Source: JANNSX01 sp031403155
GTDB taxonomy: Bacteria; Pseudomonadota; Alphaproteobacteria; Rhizobiales; Hyphomicrobiaceae
Direction of reading: 5' to 3'
Length of the DNA stretch: 64,000 nucleotides
Assembly: GCA_031403155.1 (NCBI GenBank)
Contig: JANNSX010000092.1
Coordinates: 26,389 to 90,388, forward strand
Shown here: positions 25,432-32,812 of the stretch, piece by piece
How the letters are laid out: each line of letters starts with the position of its first letter
Position numbering within the stretch: position 1 is the first letter of the stretch
The notes under the pieces: model-generated
Told to the model about the DNA's origin: nothing
What the model saw: only the letters and a program-made list of their open reading frames with translations
Databases searched by the model: none
Program-made: the position numbers and the translations under genes

Positions 25432-25460
25432 TTGACGATTGCGCAGCCATTGAGTATCTA
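25432..25460 (+). promoter_or_regulatory. Promoter for the small interrupted ORF, divergent from nrdJ
   Basis: On the plus strand: TTGACG (25432-25437), a 17-base spacer, TATCTA (25455-25460). The predicted start near 25467 is followed by AGAGAGG and an ATG at 25483. It lies back to back with the nrdJ promoter, about 20 bases apart. Confidence 0.6.
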
Positions 25461-25482
25461 CCGGCAAGAAAGAGAGGCAAAC

Positions 25483-25683
25483 ATGACAAACACAGAGAAC
25501 GTCCTGACAGGCGGTAAATCGCAGGAATAAGTGGCCTTGAGGCTTCTTAAGATTGTTTCCAACATCGAGGACCGGCCGCTCTACAGGACCAACGACACAA
25601 AGAATCCCGCAGATCGAAAGTGGCTGTTGGACACATATGCTGAATGTCTGAGTACCGTAAAAGGTCACCGCAAGCGGCCTTGA
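25483..25683 (+). pseudogene. Small protein gene interrupted by an in-frame TAA (or two coupled mini-ORFs)
   Basis: An ATG with GAGAGG at proper distance opens MTNTENVLTGGKSQE, then TAA at 25528-25530. The same frame continues without a gap from GTG (VALRLLKIVSNIEDRPLY...) through WLLDTYAECLSTVKGHRKRP to TGA at 25681. Reading the TAA as GAA would give a smooth helix start (SQE-E-VALRLLKIV), so a single G-to-T change explains it. Alternatively the GTG at 25531, preceded by AGGA, is used. Not recognised as a named family. It sits between nrdJ and the convergent hipA gene. Confidence 0.45.
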
Positions 25684-25691
25684 CGCTGACC

Positions 25692-26969
25692 CTAGATTGA
25701 CGGCGGTTGGAACCAACGCCTGATGCCAGTGGCATTGGTCGCAATTTGCTCGACGAGCTGATCGACAATTGGATGCGTGAGCATGGCAAAACCAAGTTGC
25801 CTTCGAACATCGCTCGCCAGATCGGGAAGTCGTTCAGCTAAGTCCCTTACATTTGCGACAGCTCGCTCAGCTGGATAGCCGCAGCGAGCGGCGGTTTTCT
25901 CCCAATGCCGGGGACGCAGCTCGTCGATCAGGTTACGCCCGCCGACGACCATGGCGAGCTTGAGTTGAGTGCGGTGGGTGTGATGCGGAAGGAATGAAAT
26001 CACATCATACAGTGGCATCAATCGGAACGCGCCCGATGGGTCATAGAGTATCGAATAGTTCTTGGCGTGGGCGTCGGTGCCTCCGATCACGAAATTGAAC
26101 GCCTGGGCCCGCATGAACCGATCTCGATCCGCTTCGGGTGCCTTCGAGTAGGCAAGCAGCTCCATGATCTCCTGGATGCCCGGACCTCCCTGCGCCTGGT
26201 ACTTGTGCTGAGGGGCCACGCCCAAGGCCTGGCAGCAATCCTCTTGGTGGATTCTCTTGATAAGTTCGTCTTTGGCGTCGCGATACCTGTCGTATCTCTC
26301 GACGACGATGACCCGATTGCCGCCGAGCGTGACGACTTCGGATCGGACAGTTGGCAGTCCGGCAGCGCGAGCAATCATCAGACAGAAGTGTTCATTGATT
26401 GCAAGGCCCGGGTAGCGTGGCGGCTCGGGCTTCAGAATATGCGTTGTCGGCGTCCGTCCGCGCGGCACACCCCAACGCTTCGCCGTACGATAGAGCGCAG
26501 TCTTGGATTGCGCTCCGGCAAGGCTGAACTGACCATCGTCCGTCTCGAGACGCCCGGCACCTGGGTCACGCAGCAGCGTCGCTATGCGCTCTTCTAGATC
26601 TTTTCCGGAAATCCATTTCACGCCGCCTCTTCCGACGAAGTCGAACCCAGGCGCAGCCAGTTGAACCGCGCCGGGACAATCCTCTCCCATGGCGGCGAGG
26701 AGTACGAATGGGTTGCGAGCTGAGACCCTGTGCCGAGCGGCCCATCGGTCAAGCGTCGTCTCGTTGTCCGGCAACAGACCCCACATCCAACTCGAGATGC
26801 TTCGCGTGCCGTGCACGCGTTGCGTCAGCGGGATCGACTGGGACAACGGTACTCGCTGGTTTCTGTCCACATAACTTGCGTCGTACTCAAATCGGAAGTT
26901 ACCGCCCGGGCGTTGCGTGACGGCACCCGCATGAACGTCGGCAATACGAACCTCGAGGGTGCGCGGCAT
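25692..26969 (-). CDS. hipA: HipA-type serine/threonine kinase toxin
   Basis: 425 residues. N-terminal Couple_hipA region (SQSIPLTQRVHG, WMWGLLPDNETTLDRWA), then the kinase fold: the SLAGAQSKTAL loop carrying the serine that is autophosphorylated in E. coli HipA, HILKPEP, INEHFCLMIARAAGL, VVERYDRY, IHQEDCCQALGV, and the catalytic GGTDAHAKNYS with the metal-binding DVIS further on. HipA phosphorylates glutamyl-tRNA synthetase and induces persistence in E. coli. Its ATG shares bases with the hipB stop (TGATG), the standard hipBA order. No truncation is visible. Confidence 0.9.
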   Translation of the reverse strand: MPRTLEVRIADVHAGAVTQRPGGNFRFEYDASYVDRNQRVPLSQSIPLTQRVHGTRSISSWMWGLLPDNETTLDRWAARHRVSARNPFVLLAAMGEDCPGAVQLAAPGFDFVGRGGVKWISGKDLEERIATLLRDPGAGRLETDDGQFSLAGAQSKTALYRTAKRWGVPRGRTPTTHILKPEPPRYPGLAINEHFCLMIARAAGLPTVRSEVVTLGGNRVIVVERYDRYRDAKDELIKRIHQEDCCQALGVAPQHKYQAQGGPGIQEIMELLAYSKAPEADRDRFMRAQAFNFVIGGTDAHAKNYSILYDPSGAFRLMPLYDVISFLPHHTHRTQLKLAMVVGGRNLIDELRPRHWEKTAARCGYPAERAVANVRDLAERLPDLASDVRRQLGFAMLTHPIVDQLVEQIATNATGIRRWFQPPSI

Positions 26970-27277
26970 CAGGTCCGCGTCCTCGCTGGCTTGCCTTCCG
27001 CAATGTCATCGATCGAGTATGGTGCCTCGTCGATCACTGCCGAGCGTGACCGTTGTCGCTTGCCCTCGCCGGCCGTCCGGACATCCAGGTCGAAAGCCAG
27101 CTCTCGGAGCACAGCGAAGACAAAGCTTAGAGCGATTTGCCCTTCGCCGCGCTCAAGAAGGATGACTTGCTGACGCCGGGTGGTGAGGCGTTGGGCCAGC
27201 TCGGCTTGCGTCAGGCCGGCGTCCTCCCTGGCCTGGCGAAGCAGGCCGCCGAGTTCTCGGGTGTTTCTTACAATCAT
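26969..27277 (-). CDS. hipB: HipB-type antitoxin, HTH (Xre) repressor
   Basis: 102 residues from MIVRNTRELGGLLRQARED. The helix-turn-helix is AGLTQAELAQRLTTRRQQVILLERG, followed by a short dimerisation region (SFVFAVLRELAFDLDVR) and a disordered tail. It binds HipA and represses the operon. The frame is open 11 codons further to an ATG at 27310, but that start lies inside the 42-base operator palindrome, so 27277 is preferred. The stop overlaps the hipA start. Confidence 0.88.
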   Translation of the reverse strand: MIVRNTRELGGLLRQAREDAGLTQAELAQRLTTRRQQVILLERGEGQIALSFVFAVLRELAFDLDVRTAGEGKRQRSRSAVIDEAPYSIDDIAEGKPARTRT

Positions 27278-27292
27278 CTTGGTGCCCGGGGT

Positions 27293-27334
27293 GTACGCCT
27301 TCTCGAACATTCAGAAATGTTCGAGAAGGCGTAC
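27293..27334. promoter_or_regulatory. hipBA operator: palindrome with 19-base perfect arms
   Basis: Arms GTACGCCTTCTCGAACATT and AATGTTCGAGAAGGCGTAC are separated by only four bases. The position, 16-57 bases upstream of the preferred hipB start, is where autorepressors of this family bind. A related shorter palindrome TAATGTTCGATTA (27341-27353) and GCACAT/ATGTGC (27357-27374) lie just upstream and share the ATGTTCGA element, so several HipB dimers could bind. Confidence 0.7.
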
Positions 27335-27375
27335 ATTACATAATGTTCGATTAGTCGCACATTAGCAGATGTGCG

Positions 27376-28140
27376 TCAAGTCGAACTTTTAGAATCACGC
27401 AAAGGTGGAAACTGGACCGGCCCCGGCCCCACCCCCTCCTCCACTAACCGCCCCGTCGCCTCTTCGATCGCCGCCTCGAGCCGCTTCAAAAACTCCTTCC
27501 GCGGCAGACCCGCCGGGATCGGCTCCAGCACCTCGACGATGATGGTGCCCGGATGGCGCCAGAAGGAGCGCCGCGGCCAGTAGAGCCCGGAGTTGAGGGC
27601 CATCGGCACACAGGCAAGCCCCAGCCCGTCATACAACGCCATGACGCCCGGCTTGTAGTCGGGTTCGGCGCCGGGTACGCGGCGATTGCCTTCCGGGAAG
27701 ATCAGGATCTGCCTGCCGGCGTCGCGTCGCGCTTCGGCATCCTTCAACATCTGCTTGAGGGCCATGCCGCGCTTCTCGCGTGCCACGAAGATCATCTCGA
27801 ACTTGCGCGAGAACCAGCCGTAGAAGGGGATCTTCGCCAGCTCCGATTTCATCACCAGAGCCGGATCGTCGAACAGCGGCACCAGCGCGAAGGTATCCCA
27901 GGCCGATTGGTGCTTGGAGGCGACGAGCGCCGCGCCCTTGGGGATGCGCTCACGGCCGCGAACCTCCATCCGGATGCCGGCGATCCAGCGGAGCAGAAAA
28001 AGCGAGGCCCGCGCATGCGCCTTGAGGGCCGCCATTGCCCAAGAGCGCGGACCAAGCAGAAGCGGGCTGCCGGCGACCACGAAGAGGGCCGTGACAATGT
28101 AGAAGGCGAGATTGAAGATGAGGGAGCGGATCGCAAGCAT
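27376..28140 (-). CDS. plsC: 1-acyl-sn-glycerol-3-phosphate acyltransferase
   Basis: 254 residues with an N-terminal membrane segment. Motif I is KHQSAWDT (His-x4-Asp), motif II VAREKRGMAL, motif III FPEGNRRVPG, and motif IV is in CVPMALNSGLYW. It transfers the second acyl chain to lysophosphatidate at the inner membrane. Directly downstream (4 bases) of the ydcF-like gene. Its 3' end is at the boundary with the hip operator region, convergent with nothing; the C-terminal tail is longer than the core domain. Confidence 0.9.
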   Translation of the reverse strand: MLAIRSLIFNLAFYIVTALFVVAGSPLLLGPRSWAMAALKAHARASLFLLRWIAGIRMEVRGRERIPKGAALVASKHQSAWDTFALVPLFDDPALVMKSELAKIPFYGWFSRKFEMIFVAREKRGMALKQMLKDAEARRDAGRQILIFPEGNRRVPGAEPDYKPGVMALYDGLGLACVPMALNSGLYWPRRSFWRHPGTIIVEVLEPIPAGLPRKEFLKRLEAAIEEATGRLVEEGVGPGPVQFPPLRDSKSST

Positions 28141-28143
28141 GCG

Positions 28144-28785
28144 TCAGAGCTTCGAGACTTTGGCGGCGCTCTCGCCGGAGGACGAAGAACCCGCCCCGGA
28201 AACCCGGGTCCAGGCGAGGCGCGCCGCCGCGGGCAAGAATTTCAGATACTCCCGGAACAGCAAGCGCGCGGTCTCGGGGTGCCGCCACCATTGATCCATC
28301 TGCAGCTTGCCGGTGATGACCGCGTGGGGCACGAGCTCCACCCCCGGCAGCACGCGCTCGAGCTCCACCAGCGCGCGCGGCATGTGATAGCTCGAGGTGA
28401 CGACGATCAACGAGCGGAAGCCGTGCGTTTGCGTCCAGGCTTCCGCCTCGCTGGCGTTGCCGATCGTATCTCGCGCCTCGCGGCCGATATCAATGCAGCA
28501 TTCGTAGAGTTCGGCCGGCGCCGGCGCCTCGGCGCGCAGTGCGTCCTTCGAGGTCATCGCGTTGACGCCGGAAATGAGAAGGCGCGTTCCATAGCCTTCG
28601 ACCAGCAGCTTCACCGCCTCGCCGATCCGGTCCTCGCCACCGGTCAGCGCAACGATGCCGTCGGCCCGCTCGGGAGCACCGGCGGGCGCACGCTCGAGCC
28701 CCTCCGCGAACACGGCAAACCCCACCCCGAACGCGACGAGCGAGGCCATCATCAGCCGTGTCAGCCATGTGGCAAGTAGCTTCAT
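28144..28785 (-). CDS. YdcF/ElyC-like DUF218 membrane protein
   Basis: 213 residues. One N-terminal membrane segment (ASLVAFGVGFAVFAEGL), then the DUF218 domain: ADGIVALTGGEDRIGEAVKLLVEG, LLISGVN, RDTIGNASEAEAWTQTHGFRSLIVVTSSYHMPRA and HPETARLLFREYLKFL. Relatives ElyC and SanA affect peptidoglycan or lipid carrier metabolism; YdcF binds S-adenosylmethionine. The start is the ATG at 28785 (a GTG precedes it by one codon). It is immediately upstream of plsC and 99 bases downstream of ftsX, on the same strand. Confidence 0.85.
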   Translation of the reverse strand: MKLLATWLTRLMMASLVAFGVGFAVFAEGLERAPAGAPERADGIVALTGGEDRIGEAVKLLVEGYGTRLLISGVNAMTSKDALRAEAPAPAELYECCIDIGREARDTIGNASEAEAWTQTHGFRSLIVVTSSYHMPRALVELERVLPGVELVPHAVITGKLQMDQWWRHPETARLLFREYLKFLPAAARLAWTRVSGAGSSSSGESAAKVSKL

Positions 28786-28887
28786 CACCTTCCGCTGGTT
28801 CGAATGACCCCCATGCCTTCCAAAGAGGATAGCCGATCTGCGGCCGAACGCGAAATCGGCCCGATCGCCACGAAAACACGAAACTGT

Positions 28888-29934
28888 TTAGTCTCTGACG
28901 TTCAGTATGCGAAACACGCCATAGCGCGACGTCAACATGCACAAAGCCGCAACAACCACCACCACGATGCCCAGCAGCATGTAGCCCGAAAGGTCGAGGG
29001 AGCCGCTGCCGACGAGATAGCCCATCTGCTGGTCCGTGACCGGACCGCCACCCAGCAACGGCATGATGAACGGCATGATGAAGAAAGCCGCGGCGGCTGC
29101 CCCGGCGCCGAACAGGCCGGCCTTGACGCCGAGCCGCAGAAAATGCCGCTCGAATTCGCGGGCGATGAAGCGGTCGGTCGCCCCGACGAAGTGCAACACC
29201 TCGACGATCTCGCGGTTGGAGGCCATGGCACTGCGGGTGGCCGAGACGATCAAGAGCACCGTCGCCGTGCCGACGAGCAGCAGGACGCCAAGCCCGACGA
29301 GAGCGAGGAACCGCGTGACTGTCCTGATCTGCGACTGCCACTGGCGGTGATCGTCGAGACTGACGGCGCCATCCGGATACTCGGTTTTCAAGGCTTCGTT
29401 CAGGGCTCTCAAATCCGGCGGCGAGCTCACATCGACTTCGACGGAGATGAGCCTCGGCAGCGGCAGCTGTGTCAGAGCTTCGGACTTGCCGAGCCAAGGC
29501 TCGAGCAGTTTGGCCGATTCTTCCACCGAAAGGACGTGGCGGCTTTCCAACCCCGGCAGCGTGCCAAGGTAGAAGGCCACGCGGCTGACGAGCTTCTCGG
29601 TTTCCTCGGGCGAATCCTGCGCCTGAACTTGCACCGTCACCTCGGAGCCGACATCGCGCATCCAGGCGGCGGCCGTCTGATTGACGAGATAGACCACCCC
29701 GGCGGTGAGACATGCGAAGAAGCACATGATGGCGATGACGAGCATCAGCGAGTTGCCGGTCACCGAGCCCGCCGGCACGATCCCCTCCGATGCGTTCGCC
29801 TTCTGGCTCGCCTTCTCGCGCGCCGGCACGCCTTGCTCGAAGGCATCCTCGGTCACCGGACGCGCGGGCTCCTCCGCCTCGGGCCGAAGCGGGCGCCCAC
29901 CGGCGATGTAGGGATTGTCATAGGATGCGGACAT
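28888..29934 (-). CDS. ftsX: Cell division protein FtsX
   Basis: 348 residues. A 60-residue cytoplasmic N-terminal tail, then four membrane helices (about residues 62-84, 208-232, 262-285, 315-335) with a periplasmic domain between the first two (SEVTVQVQAQDSPEE ... LPRLISVEVDV). The C-terminal half contains the FtsX motif SATRSAMASNREIVEVLHFVGAT. FtsX forms the membrane part of the FtsEX complex that regulates cell-wall hydrolases at the septum. Overlaps ftsE by 17 bases. The M23 peptidase at 61.8 kb is distant, so no partner hydrolase is linked. Confidence 0.9.
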   Translation of the reverse strand: MSASYDNPYIAGGRPLRPEAEEPARPVTEDAFEQGVPAREKASQKANASEGIVPAGSVTGNSLMLVIAIMCFFACLTAGVVYLVNQTAAAWMRDVGSEVTVQVQAQDSPEETEKLVSRVAFYLGTLPGLESRHVLSVEESAKLLEPWLGKSEALTQLPLPRLISVEVDVSSPPDLRALNEALKTEYPDGAVSLDDHRQWQSQIRTVTRFLALVGLGVLLLVGTATVLLIVSATRSAMASNREIVEVLHFVGATDRFIAREFERHFLRLGVKAGLFGAGAAAAAFFIMPFIMPLLGGGPVTDQQMGYLVGSGSLDLSGYMLLGIVVVVVAALCMLTSRYGVFRILNVRD

Positions 29935-30574
29935 GGCCCTCGTGGAGCTCCAGGCGCGGGGTCTTGAACTGCTTCATGAGCTGGTAATCGTGTGTCGCAA
30001 TGACGACCGAGGTGCCCAAGCGATTCAATTCGACGAACAAGCGCAACAGCCGCCGCGCCATTTGCGGATCGACGTTGCCGGTCGGCTCGTCGGCAAGCAA
30101 GAGCTCCGGCTTGCCGATGACGGCGCGCGCGATCGCCGCCCGCTGCTTTTCGCCGCCCGAAAGAATGGAAGGGTAGGCATACATGCGGTCGCCGAGACCC
30201 ACCCATTGCAGAAGGTCGGTGACGTCCTCGCGGTAGTCGGCGATGCGCTTGCCGACGACCCTGAGCGGCAGCGCAACGTTCTCCCAGGTCGTCAGGTGGT
30301 CGAGCAGGCGGAAGTCCTGGAAAACGATGCCGATGCGGCGGCGGAGCTGGGCGCGCTTGGCCGGATCGACATGGGTGACGTCGTTCTCGAACAGGCTGAC
30401 CGCGCCGCTCGATGGCGTCTGGGACATGAACAACATCCGCAAGAGCGAGGTTTTGCCTGCGCCCGAGGGGCCGGTCAGGAAGTGGAATGAGCCCGGACGC
30501 AAGTTAAATGTCACGTCTTTCAGGATCTGGGGACCCCGTCCGTACCGCAATCCGACATTTTCGAGCCGGATCAT
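29918..30574 (-). CDS. ftsE: Cell division ATP-binding protein FtsE
   Basis: 218 residues. ABC ATPase with Walker A GPSGAGKTS, Q-loop IVFQDFRLLDHLT, signature LSGGEKQRAAIARA, Walker B LLLADEPTGNVD and switch His in IATHD. It is the cytoplasmic ATPase of FtsEX. First gene of the minus-strand run ftsE-ftsX-(ydcF-like)-plsC. The 361-base region upstream, shared with the divergent zinc-ribbon gene, contains two large bulged palindromes. Confidence 0.92.
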   Translation of the reverse strand: MIRLENVGLRYGRGPQILKDVTFNLRPGSFHFLTGPSGAGKTSLLRMLFMSQTPSSGAVSLFENDVTHVDPAKRAQLRRRIGIVFQDFRLLDHLTTWENVALPLRVVGKRIADYREDVTDLLQWVGLGDRMYAYPSILSGGEKQRAAIARAVIGKPELLLADEPTGNVDPQMARRLLRLFVELNRLGTSVVIATHDYQLMKQFKTPRLELHEGHVRIL

Positions 30575-30696
30575 GCCGCCTCACTCCAATCTTCCGGAAT
30601 CTTCCGGCTTGAACCGGTCATGCCATCAATCGACGCAGAAAGGAGAAGAATCTCCCCTTTCCGGGGCCCCTCGTCTATCATCCCGATTCGGGCTTG

Positions 30697-30772
30697 GGCG
30701 TGTCCCGATCGCGAAGTTCGACAGCGCCTGCACCTTGCGTCAACCGAACTTCGCGATCGACAAGGACACGCC
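30697..30772. repeat. Bulged palindrome 1 upstream of ftsE
   Basis: Outer arms GGCGTGTCC / GGACACGCC and inner arms CGATCGCGAAGTTCG / CGAACTTCGCGATCG, with a 4-base bulge (ACAA) on one side only and a 24-base loop. Placed in the divergent ftsE / zinc-ribbon intergenic region. Confidence 0.8.
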
Positions 30773-30790
30773 ACGAGTCAATAGCTTTGC

Positions 30791-30860
30791 ATGGCGTTAT
30801 GTTCGGAAGTCCGCTTCAGGTGCCCGCCGGAGAGACCAAAGCGGACTTCCGAACCGCCAT
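30791..30860. repeat. Bulged palindrome 2 upstream of ftsE
   Basis: Inner arms GTTCGGAAGTCCGCTT (30801-30816) and AAGCGGACTTCCGAAC (30839-30854) are perfect. Outer arms ATGGCG / CGCCAT are offset by a 4-base one-sided bulge (TTAT). Same architecture as palindrome 1 but different sequence. Confidence 0.8.
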
Positions 30861-30935
30861 ACAACTTTTTGAGCCTTACTCACTCCACTTTTTGCTCTAG
30901 TATTCGGGCGAGACTTTGAGGAACCAGGCCGGACC

Positions 30936-32036
30936 ATGATTATCCGCTGCCCCAGTTGCGGGTCGACGTACGACATTTCCAAACAGCCGCAGGCAGCCGG
31001 CCGCAAGGTCAAATGCATGCGCTGCTCGCATGTCTGGAAGGCCGAGCCGGTCGATGCCGCAGCGCCTCTGGCGCAACCGCACACTGAGCAGGCACCCATG
31101 GCGGCTTCCCCCATGCCGCCGCCTCCGCCCTCCCAGATCGCTGTGCCCCGGCCCCCGGTAATGCCGGCCAGGAGCCTCGAGGCGACCTCAATGTCGGGTG
31201 TTGGAGCCGGTGACTCGATCGAGGCGCCCCTCGTACCGCCCCCCAAAGCCCGTAACGGTTTCAACGGCTTGAATGGCGACCATCGCGGCAATGGCCATGC
31301 CGCGGAGGACGGCTTCGACCCACCGCCACCCGTCGTGCCCGCCCCGCGCCGGCATTCCGATTTCGATGACCCGCCACCGGCGACCCGCCGTCAGGCGCCG
31401 GCGCCGCAGGCCGATGCGGGCTACTACGACGAGGCCCCCGCCCCCCAGCGGCCAGCCCGCCGGCCGGAGCCGCAGTGGCGCGAGCCGCCGCGCGAGTCCT
31501 ACCGGGACGAGGCATATGGCGACAACGGCTACGGCCAGGACGAGTTCGCACCAGCCCGGGATGCACGTGCTCGCCACCAGGCGCCGTCGCGCGGCCGGCG
31601 AGCCGCGGCCATTGTCGGCTGGGTCGCCTATCTTGCAGCGGTCGGTTCGCTCGGCGCCTACATCTACGCGGGGCGCGACCAGATCGTCACCTGGCTTCCC
31701 GGCGCCGCACCCTACTACGAGCAATTCGGACTACCGGTGAACCAGTACGGCCTCGCGTTCAAGGATGTGAAGGCGGAGTGGGGCAAGGTTGTGGATGGGC
31801 AGGGCGCACTCGCCATCTCGATCGGTGTCGCCAATACGACGGGGCAAGCTCAGAAAGTGCCGACCGTCGTCATTGCCTTCAAGGATGCCAATGGCGATGA
31901 AATCTTCTATCGGGCCATGGCTGATGCCTTGCCAAAGACGCTTCAGGCCGGCAAGAGCGCCAAGTTCTCGGCGACGCTTCAAGTACCGGCCGAGGTAACG
32001 CGGGCCATCCAGGTGCGCTTCGCCAGCGGTCGCTAG
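30936..32036 (+). CDS. MJ0042-type zinc-ribbon protein with single membrane helix
   Basis: 366 residues. The N-terminal zinc ribbon is CPSCGSTYDI ... VKCMRCSHVW (two CxxC pairs, residues 5-30). A long Pro/Ala/Arg-rich disordered linker follows (about 40-220), then a membrane helix (AAIVGWVAYLAAVGSLGAYI) and a C-terminal beta domain (LAISIGVANTTGQAQKVPTVVIAFKD, LQAGKSAKFSATLQVP) similar to DUF3426. Such proteins regularly sit next to ftsE in Hyphomicrobiales. Function is unknown; the layout suggests a cytoplasmic metal-binding head and a periplasmic domain. The stop codon directly abuts a family A repeat. Confidence 0.85.
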   Translation: MIIRCPSCGSTYDISKQPQAAGRKVKCMRCSHVWKAEPVDAAAPLAQPHTEQAPMAASPMPPPPPSQIAVPRPPVMPARSLEATSMSGVGAGDSIEAPLVPPPKARNGFNGLNGDHRGNGHAAEDGFDPPPPVVPAPRRHSDFDDPPPATRRQAPAPQADAGYYDEAPAPQRPARRPEPQWREPPRESYRDEAYGDNGYGQDEFAPARDARARHQAPSRGRRAAAIVGWVAYLAAVGSLGAYIYAGRDQIVTWLPGAAPYYEQFGLPVNQYGLAFKDVKAEWGKVVDGQGALAISIGVANTTGQAQKVPTVVIAFKDANGDEIFYRAMADALPKTLQAGKSAKFSATLQVPAEVTRAIQVRFASGR

Positions 32037-32159
32037 AGTGCTTCCGGAAAAGCTCGTCCCGGCGAAGGCCGGGATCCGAAGCGGTTTTCCGAAAAGAAGC
32101 ACGACAAACCAAGGAATTAGGGTGTTGAAGTGATTCAACGAAAAACGGAAACACCCTAA
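32037..32159 (+). repeat. Family A repeat with GC insert, plus companion hairpin
   Basis: One family A unit (AGTGCTTCCGGAAAAG...) in which GTGC is replaced by CTCGTCCCGGCGAAGGCCGG..., the same GC-rich palindrome found (inverted) in the first unit of the 4466 array. The TTAGGGTGTT / AACACCCTAA hairpin follows at 32117-32159. It lies between the zinc-ribbon gene and hpt. Confidence 0.88.
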
Positions 32160-32194
32160 CCAACCACAGTCTCGTACCGACAGAGCCTCCGCTC

Positions 32195-32740
32195 ATGACC
32201 AAGCCCAACGATTCTCCCCAGATCGAAACGATCTTCAGCGCCGAGGAGATCGCCCGGCGTATCGATACGCTGGCGAAGGAAATCGCGGCACGACAGCTCG
32301 ACAACATTCTGGTCGTCGCCATTCTCAAGGGCAGCTTCGTCTTCGCCGCGGATCTCATTCGCGGCCTACACCAGGCGGGTCTGACGCCCGAGGTCGATTT
32401 CATCTCGCTGTCGAGCTACCGCGATGCCATGCGCTCTTCGGGGCAGGTGCAAATCCTCCGCGATGTCGAGACCGACGTCAAAGGCCGCAACGTCCTACTC
32501 GTCGACGATATTCTGGAATCCGGCCGCACCCTCGCCTTCGCCAAGGATTTGATGGCGGCGCGCGGCGCCAAGGCGGTTGTCACCTGCGTGTTGCTCGACA
32601 AGCCGGTCGAGCGCGCGGTCGGGATCGCTGCCGACCATAGCGCCTTCGATTGCCCGAATGTCTTCGTGGTCGGCTACGGCATGGATTTGGCGCACCGCTT
32701 CCGAGAGCTGCCGTTTGTGGGGAATTTGATCAATCCGTGA
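32195..32740 (+). CDS. hpt: Hypoxanthine phosphoribosyltransferase
   Basis: 181 residues. Type I PRTase: ILKGSFVFAADLIR (PPi loop), ISLSSYRDAMRSSG (flexible loop), the PRPP-binding NVLLVDDILESGRTL, and VGYGMDLAHRFRELPFVG near the C-terminus. It salvages hypoxanthine and guanine to IMP and GMP. Convergent with the CorC-like gene; the 68 bases between contain an inverted repeat that can terminate both. Confidence 0.93.
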   Translation: MTKPNDSPQIETIFSAEEIARRIDTLAKEIAARQLDNILVVAILKGSFVFAADLIRGLHQAGLTPEVDFISLSSYRDAMRSSGQVQILRDVETDVKGRNVLLVDDILESGRTLAFAKDLMAARGAKAVVTCVLLDKPVERAVGIAADHSAFDCPNVFVVGYGMDLAHRFRELPFVGNLINP

Positions 32741-32812
32741 GGTCGTTAAGGGGTGAACGGTGAGAGCCGCCTTCAACGCACCACTTCACCACTTCACCGT
32801 TCACAACCTCAC
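32737..32812. terminator. Bidirectional hairpin between hpt and the CorC-type gene
   Basis: GTGAGGT...GGTGAACGGTGA on the left pairs with TCACCGTTCAC-AACCTCAC on the right, with an 8-base bulge in the left arm. It covers both stop codons of the two convergent genes. No long T-run on either side. Confidence 0.55.

Noticed and set aside
25348..25480. A cobalamin riboswitch before the B12-dependent reductase
   Set aside because: The promoter leaves a leader of only about 30 bases and no B12-box-like sequence was seen.
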